Assembly: GCF_000321225.1 (NCBI RefSeq)
Contig: NW_004450483.1
Span: 1,523,758 to 1,587,757, forward strand
DNA length: 64,000 nucleotides
Reading direction: 5' to 3'
DNA from: Odobenus rosmarus divergens
Taxonomy: Eukaryota > Chordata > Mammalia > Carnivora > Odobenidae
Under the pieces are notes generated by a model. It made no database searches. It saw nothing but the letters and a program-made list of their open reading frames with translations, and was not told where the DNA came from. Shown here in pieces: positions 58,762 through 64,000 of this stretch (positions within the stretch are counted from its first letter, which is position 1; each line of letters starts with the position of its first letter). The position numbers and the translations under genes are program-made.

Positions 58762-60118
58762 CTAGGTAACCTTTAAAAAATGAATCATGGCGAGGGGCAT
58801 ATGTCTGTAGTGGCCAAGTCCACAAGGTAAGCAGCACTGAGAACACCCCACGGCCCAGGACAGGGGCAGGGTACATGGGCCAGGAGGCGGGGAGGTACTC
58901 CAGTGGGGCCACCGCAGAACGGCTGTGGGGCTTCTGTCTGCAGGCTGTCGGCAGGAACGGCTAGCTGACCTCAAAACAGCCTCCAGTTTGGGAATCCCTG
59001 ACTCCGCGTATGGCAAATCAATCACAAACCAGGAAAGCTGGTTGTTAAGTTCCACACAAACCATGGAAGTGTGAGGACCGAGAAGTTTATTAAAAGGAGC
59101 ATATGTATTTTTTAAAAGCAGTGGAATTTTAAAGGAGTGAGATTACTGGACCTGGGCAGGAGCATTCAGCTTCAGGGTCTTCCGGAGCTAAGGTAAAGCC
59201 TGCAAGAGAAAGCATTTCTGGGCACATGGATAGCATTTGCCAAACCACGGATCTGATCTCTTGGATAGTAATGAAAGTGTTTTGTTTTAGGTTTTTTAAT
59301 TAAAAACAACAACAACAACAGTGCCTCCCATCTAAATAAATCCAGAAAGTGCTGGATTAAAAAAGAAATGTACTCATAAGGACTGGGAACCTCCAAAAGG
59401 TGGAAGCTAATGGGCAGTGCTTTGTGAACATATTTGGTTACAGAACCCTTCTTTGCTAAAAAGCCAGTTAGCCCTTGTGAGAACTAGTATTTCATACAAG
59501 ATTTCTTGAGCTCCAGCATCCCAAATGAATATTGACTGGAAGTCAGGTTGGTACTGACTTCCTTCCTGGCACTTGTGTAAAAATACCCGGTAGAGTTTGG
59601 TCAAAACAATAGCAACAAGTCAAAGACATGCAGGAGGAGAGAAAACGGACACAGATGCTCAACTCAAAGTGTGCAGTCAGGAACGCAAAGACCCCAAATT
59701 TGTGATAATACATTTTAATGCTCTAGTTAGACTTCTGTGCTAGGGTTTATGAAATTGCTTGGACCTCACTTTATGGACTAAGCTTCTGAGAAGTCATACA
59801 AACTGAAGCATTATAAACAAATAAGTCCAGGATACTGGAGAAGAAACTATTTAAAGTAGCTGCAGCAACACAATGAAGCTCTTTGTGGTGTGATTGCTGC
59901 CTGGGTTTGTTTGAGCGGCCAGTGCCTTCTTGGGCTTTGGTCCTTTGATCCTGACCACAAGCCTGGGAGATGGGCAGTCCTCGGGTTCAGAGCCTTACTA
60001 ACAGGCTGACTGCCTCCCCTGGTTTCCAGATGAGGAAATTGAAGAACAAAAAATAAAGGACTTTTTCCCTTTAAATTAGGGAGACAAAGTTCTCGTATGC
60101 GACATGTTCATTGTTCTT
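58762..60118. other. Intergenic, no gene seen
   Basis: It is AT-richer, with an (AAC)n run at 59304-59320. No exon is recognised. Confidence 0.45.
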
Positions 60119-60305
60119 TTTTTTAAGATTTTATTTATTTGAGAGAGAGAGCTAGAGAGAGCATGAGCAGGGGGAGGGGCAGAGGAAGAAAGCAGACTCC
60201 CACAAAAGCAGGGAGCCTGATGCAGGGCTCAATCCCAGGACCCTGGGATCATGATCTGAGCCCAAGGCAGACACTTAACCGACTGAGCCACCCAGGCGTC
60301 CCAGA
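60119..60305 (-). mobile_element. SINEC carnivore SINE (left arm of inverted pair)
   Basis: It is a reverse-oriented copy. A 15-bp target-site duplication, ATGTTCATTGTTCTT / ATGTTCACTATTCTT (two mismatches), lies at 60104-60118 and 60306-60320. Confidence 0.96.
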
Positions 60306-60449
60306 ATGTTCACTATTCTTATCAAACTATTGTTACCTATATATGTCGAAACTGTAGCTTCAGAAAACAGAATGCTGGCTATTTAAGAGCAAGCTACTAA
60401 AAATGGATTTAATATAAGTGTTCAAACCAGTATAGAAAAGTCAGTGAAG

Positions 60450-60650
60450 GGCGCCTGGGTGGCTCAGTTGGTTAAGCAACTGCCTTCGGCTCAGGTCATG
60501 ATCCTGGAGTCCCAGGATCGAGTCCCGCATCAGGCTTCCTGCTCAGCAGGGAGTCTGCTTCTCCCTCTGACCCTCTTCCCTCTCGTGCTTTCTATCTCTC
60601 ATTCTCTCTCTCTCTCAAATAAATAAATAAAATCTTTAAAAAAAAAAAAA
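60450..60650 (+). mobile_element. SINEC carnivore SINE (right arm of inverted pair)
   Basis: It is a full-length copy with head GGCGCCTGGGTGGCTCAGTT and AAATAAATAAATAAAATC plus a poly(A) tail. A 15-bp target-site duplication, GAAAAGTCAGTGAAG / GAAAAGTCGGTGAAG (one mismatch), lies at 60435-60449 and 60651-60665. Confidence 0.97.
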
Positions 60651-60746
60651 GAAAAGTCGGTGAAGTGTGCTATTTCCAATTCTGAGGAGATAGAACATGA
60701 GAAAAGCTTAAAGAGCATCCAAAGAATGTCAATCTAAATCATGAAA

Positions 60747-60933
60747 TGGGGGCTTCTGGTGGCTCAGTCGTTAAGCGTCTGCCTTCGGCTCAGGTCATGA
60801 TCCCGGAGTCCTGGGATCGAGCCCCGCATCGGGCTCCCTGCTCAGTGGGGAGTCTGCTCCTCCCTCTGCCCCTCCCCCTGCTCATACTCTCTCTCTCAAA
60901 TTAAAAAAAAAATCTATAAAAAAATATATAAAA
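60747..60933 (+). mobile_element. SINEC carnivore SINE
   Basis: The head is altered to GGGGGCTTCTGGTGGCTCAG; the body is typical (GTCTGCCTTCGGCTCAGGTC) and the tail is A-rich. A perfect 12-bp target-site duplication, TAAATCATGAAA, lies at 60735-60746 and 60934-60945. Confidence 0.96.
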
Positions 60934-61269
60934 TAAATCATGAAACAAATGATCCAAAGTACCTACTTAGCTAGAGGAAATGAATATTATGAGTAGTTTA
61001 CAGATTTTACTGTTAAGATTTTTGCTGCTATGTGAGCTCAAGCAAGTTCCTGCCCTTCTCTGGGTCTCAGGCTACAACTATGACGCCTTAAGTCTGCAAT
61101 GTCAGTGAGGCTCTGGAGCAAGACCAGAGGCAGTCAGCATGTAGAAGATACCAGGCTCTAAGCTGGGTAAACTTGCCCACCTCTGGCCACAGCAGGTGGG
61201 TGGAGAACTGGCCCAAACAAAGCCCTGCTGGCCTGTGAGGTCTGCTCCGCACTGAGGGTGACTAGCCCA

Positions 61270-61815
61270 CTGTGGTTATGAAGCCTGAGGTGGCCCCCAG
61301 GATCCCCACCTCCTGCTGCTCACACCTGCCCTCAAGTGTGGACAGGCGCTGTGACTTTCTTCTACCCAACACAGTATGGCCACTGGGGTGGGCTTTCACC
61401 CCTGTGATGACCTGACATTGTGACTGACACAACCTTATGGCTTGCTTGCCTTGAAGAAGCTAGCCATCAGGTTGTGAACGCCGATAGAGGGGGCCCCATG
61501 GCAGGGAACCACAGGAGGCCTGAGGAAGCGAGGGCAGCCTCTGGCCGGCAGCCTCTGGCCAACAGCCAATGAGGAAATGAAACTCAAGGAAACGAGTTCC
61601 GCCAACGACCTGCGGGAGCTCAGAGGTGAAGTCTTCTGCTGTTGAGCCTCCAGATGAAAACACAGCCCAGCTGGCCCCTGGACCACAGCCTGTGACATCC
61701 TGAGCAGAGGCCCCAGCTAAGCTGCACCCATGCCCTAACCCACAGGATTGGTGAGATCATACATGTATGTTTTCCAAGCCGCTCCGTTTGTGCAGCAACA
61801 GACAACTCATAGACC
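61270..61815 (+). mobile_element. MLT1-type MaLR LTR, sense orientation
   Basis: It follows the MLT1 LTR layout. Landmarks in order are TGTGGACAGGCGCTGTGACT, ACACAGTATGGCCACTGG, a CTTGAAGAAGCTAGCCATCA segment, CAGCCTCTGGCCAACAGCCA, TTGAGCCTCCAGATGAAAAC and CACCCATGCCCTAACCCACA. The end is TGCAGCAACAGACAACTCAT. It is a diverged, non-coding solo LTR. Confidence 0.75.
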
Positions 61816-62937
61816 CACCCATCAAGGGTGTCCAGCATTAGAGGCTGAAGCTGAGCTACACAAGAACCAGTCGGTGCTGACAGGACAGAGCCGATGCCGC
61901 AGATGTAGGCACAGAGTGGCTGAGTCATAGGGAAGGGATGCTGGCAGGGACGGGAGCACTGGGGTCTGTCATGACAGCCCGTTGCCCAGAGTGAGGACTC
62001 CAGTTCCGCACAGGGCTGGCCCTCCATGCACACCCCTCCCTCTGACTTCCTTCCATTTTTCCCCAAAACCTGCTCATCAACCTGTGGTTTGTGTCTCAGC
62101 TGGTGCCCCCGCAGCCTTGCGGTATCCCCACCAGTGGAAAGCCAGAAGTCATTGTGATTTCCGCTCTTGGCCCCCAACCCATCCCCAAGTCGTTCTGATT
62201 TTACCTCTGAGAATTATCTCAACTCCAAACCCTTCTCTGTTTCTCCTTGGCCACTCCCCAATTCACACTCTCAACTTCAAATATCTCAACCAGTCAACAG
62301 CAAGAGGCCAATCGATCTCACTTTCTCCACTGTTATACTCCTTGGGGAAGAAAAAGGCTCATTTTATTTACATTGAAGCCCTACCATCACCCACTTTAGC
62401 ACCCACCTGGCCCAGGACTTTGCACAAATAGCTACTGGGCAAATATCTGTCGCATAACGGACTCTCCCTAGCCTACTCCTGAGCTTGCTGGGCTCACGCC
62501 CTCCTTCCAGGGAGGAGAGTCCACAATCACCCCCGTCCACATGGACCGTTGGACTGTACCTCCTAGAAGAGATCTGGAAGCCTCTGGATACAAACAAGTG
62601 TGTCTGGGAGCATTTGGAGTACACCAGACAGAGGCAGAAGAATGACCCCTAGTGGTCCTCGCTGGCTTTGTTCATCTGTGAAGCACTGGGACACAGGAGA
62701 ATGTGTTCAGTGGGGAAAGATGTCTGCATTTAAAGACTCTACCATCTAGAAAGAGCACTGAATGACATATGAGGATTCTGACAATCACAACAGAATATAT
62801 AGCCGCAGAGCTGCATAGTGAGTATTAATAAACCTCTTTATTATTGTCAAAATACACATCTAATGTAGCAGGGACTAGAACACATTTCATCAATGTTTTA
62901 AAGTCTATGAAATTTTCAATTAAAAAAATGCCTTAAG
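61816..62937. other. Intergenic, no gene seen
   Basis: Short overlapping frames only. The AT-rich stretch 62740-62920 is non-repetitive. Confidence 0.45.
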
Positions 62938-63130
62938 GGGCTCAGTCGGTTAATCATCTGCCTTCGGCTCAGGTCGTGATCTCAGGGTCCTGGGATCGAG
63001 CCCCGCTTCGGGCTCCCTGCTCCACAGGGAGTCTGCTTCTCCTCTCCTTCAGCCCCACCTCCCACTTGCATGCTCTTTGTCTCACGCTGTCTCAAATAAA
63101 TAAATAAAATCTTTAAAAGAAATAAAAATT
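62938..63130 (+). mobile_element. SINEC carnivore SINE, 5'-truncated head
   Basis: The copy starts at GGGCTCAGTCGGTTAATCAT, lacking the first dozen bases of the usual head. It still has a 14-bp target-site duplication, AAAAATGCCTTAAG / AAAAATGCTTTAAG (one mismatch), at 62924-62937 and 63131-63144. Confidence 0.95.
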
Positions 63131-63144
63131 AAAAATGCTTTAAG

Positions 63145-64000
63145 AAGCTCTGATGAACATTCCAAACAATGTATACAGACAGCAGGTATATCACAGTATA
63201 TATTTCTTAAAAAAACACACTTTTAAATGACTCTTATCTTTTAAAAATAAAGTCCTTCTTAAGAATCACTATTATTTTGCAATAAGAGAATTTGAAAGAA
63301 ATGTCTGTTCAAACCAGGGCTCCAGCTCTACAAAACTCATCTGGCGGGTCTGCATATACCAGCATATGCCCTCTCTAGATACACATTTTTAACTTCCTCC
63401 ATTGTGCCATCTTCCCCATGGCCATTTCTTACAGTGGAAGTTCAGAATTGACCAACCGGGTCTTATAATGCTTGTTTTCTTTCCACCAGAATTTTCTCCC
63501 TGATTTAGCACAGAAAGAAAGTCCATAGCCATCTTGCGTGGTAACAGTAACATGTAAGACTGTCTTCTTCCCATATTTGCAGAACTGTGTGCTTATAAAC
63601 CCAGGGCCTCTGAAATAGGCTGAAATATTCTCTTCCCCAAGACCTAGACACTCACGTTCAGGTGCTCACATGCGTGGGGCCACCCTGACCTAGCTGTTCC
63701 GCTGCACGCTCAGCCCTCAATTAAACCCCAGAGCCGCCAAATGTAAAATCTCAGGGAAGGTGCTCTGAGCCTTCTGCAGAGCAAACCCTCCCTCCTTCTG
63801 GATTGGGTACCTACAAAGTCTACATCGTCAGTGTGGAAAGCAACAAAGCCTGCCGAGCTCCAGGAAGAACTCTCGTAAGTGTCAGGCTTACACGCTAGGT
63901 GAGTTTCACCTACTCAGCACGGCCTCCTTGCACACCTTTTAGTGCAGGCCCTCCGCTGGTTACTCTTACAGTTAGCCACATACATTACACACGTAATGTT
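63145..64000. other. Intergenic to window end; one unexplained open frame on minus strand
   Basis: No known gene is recognised. On the minus strand a stop-free frame without ATG runs from about 63662 down to a TAA at 63429-63431, and a CAG at 63585-63587 could act as a splice acceptor. The region below it is AT-rich. It may be chance. Confidence 0.4.

Noticed and set aside
62400..64000. RALB 3' exon expected on the right by human synteny
   Set aside because: No sequence resembling the RALB C-terminus or its CAAX end was found; in human the gene lies roughly 50 kb from INHBB, probably beyond this window.

Overview
The window is nuclear DNA from a mammal of the order Carnivora, most likely a caniform outside the dog family (bear, mustelid or seal type). 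The evidence is twelve copies of the tRNA-Lys-derived carnivore SINE (SINEC). Their right half reads as in arctoid carnivores, not as in the cat or the young dog subfamily. Eutherian-wide repeats are also present: MIR, L2, L1M, MLT1 LTRs and a Tigger1 DNA transposon. There is no bacterial, plasmid or viral gene organisation. Nearly all short open frames are chance frames in non-coding or GC-rich DNA.

Only one protein-coding gene can be supported: INHBB, the inhibin/activin beta-B subunit, on the minus strand. Exon 2 (22338-23113) carries most of the propeptide, the furin site and the complete nine-cysteine TGF-beta-family ligand. Exon 1 (from 25629 upward) carries the start of the propeptide and runs into a 185-base assembly gap (26013-26197). 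The gap hides the start codon and most of the signal peptide. Intron 1 is 23114-25628. The 3' UTR runs down to a canonical poly(A) signal at 20373-20378. A large CpG island (about 25270-27850) covers exon 1 and the promoter.

Everything else is intergenic. From memory of the human map (RALB - INHBB - LINC01101 - GLI2), the left side (1-20350) lies towards GLI2 and the right side (27850-64000) towards RALB, but no exon of either gene is recognised. The left flank holds an old L1 with a SINE nested in it (1311-3489), a second L1 also carrying a SINE (9578-10377), two polypurine GAAA microsatellites, and a homeodomain-site-rich AT stretch (13211-13330) that looks like a candidate enhancer. The right flank holds ten SINEC copies, two MLT1 LTRs, a Tigger1 element with intact ends (46158-46599), several MIR/L2 fragments and two CTCF-like motifs (29650-29663 and 57948-57963).

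I found no new gene system. The points most worth checking are the gap over the INHBB start codon, the CTCF-like pair, the AT-rich enhancer candidate, the SINE insertions with perfect or near-perfect target-site duplications, and the ~100-bp higher-order repeat inside the GAAA tract.
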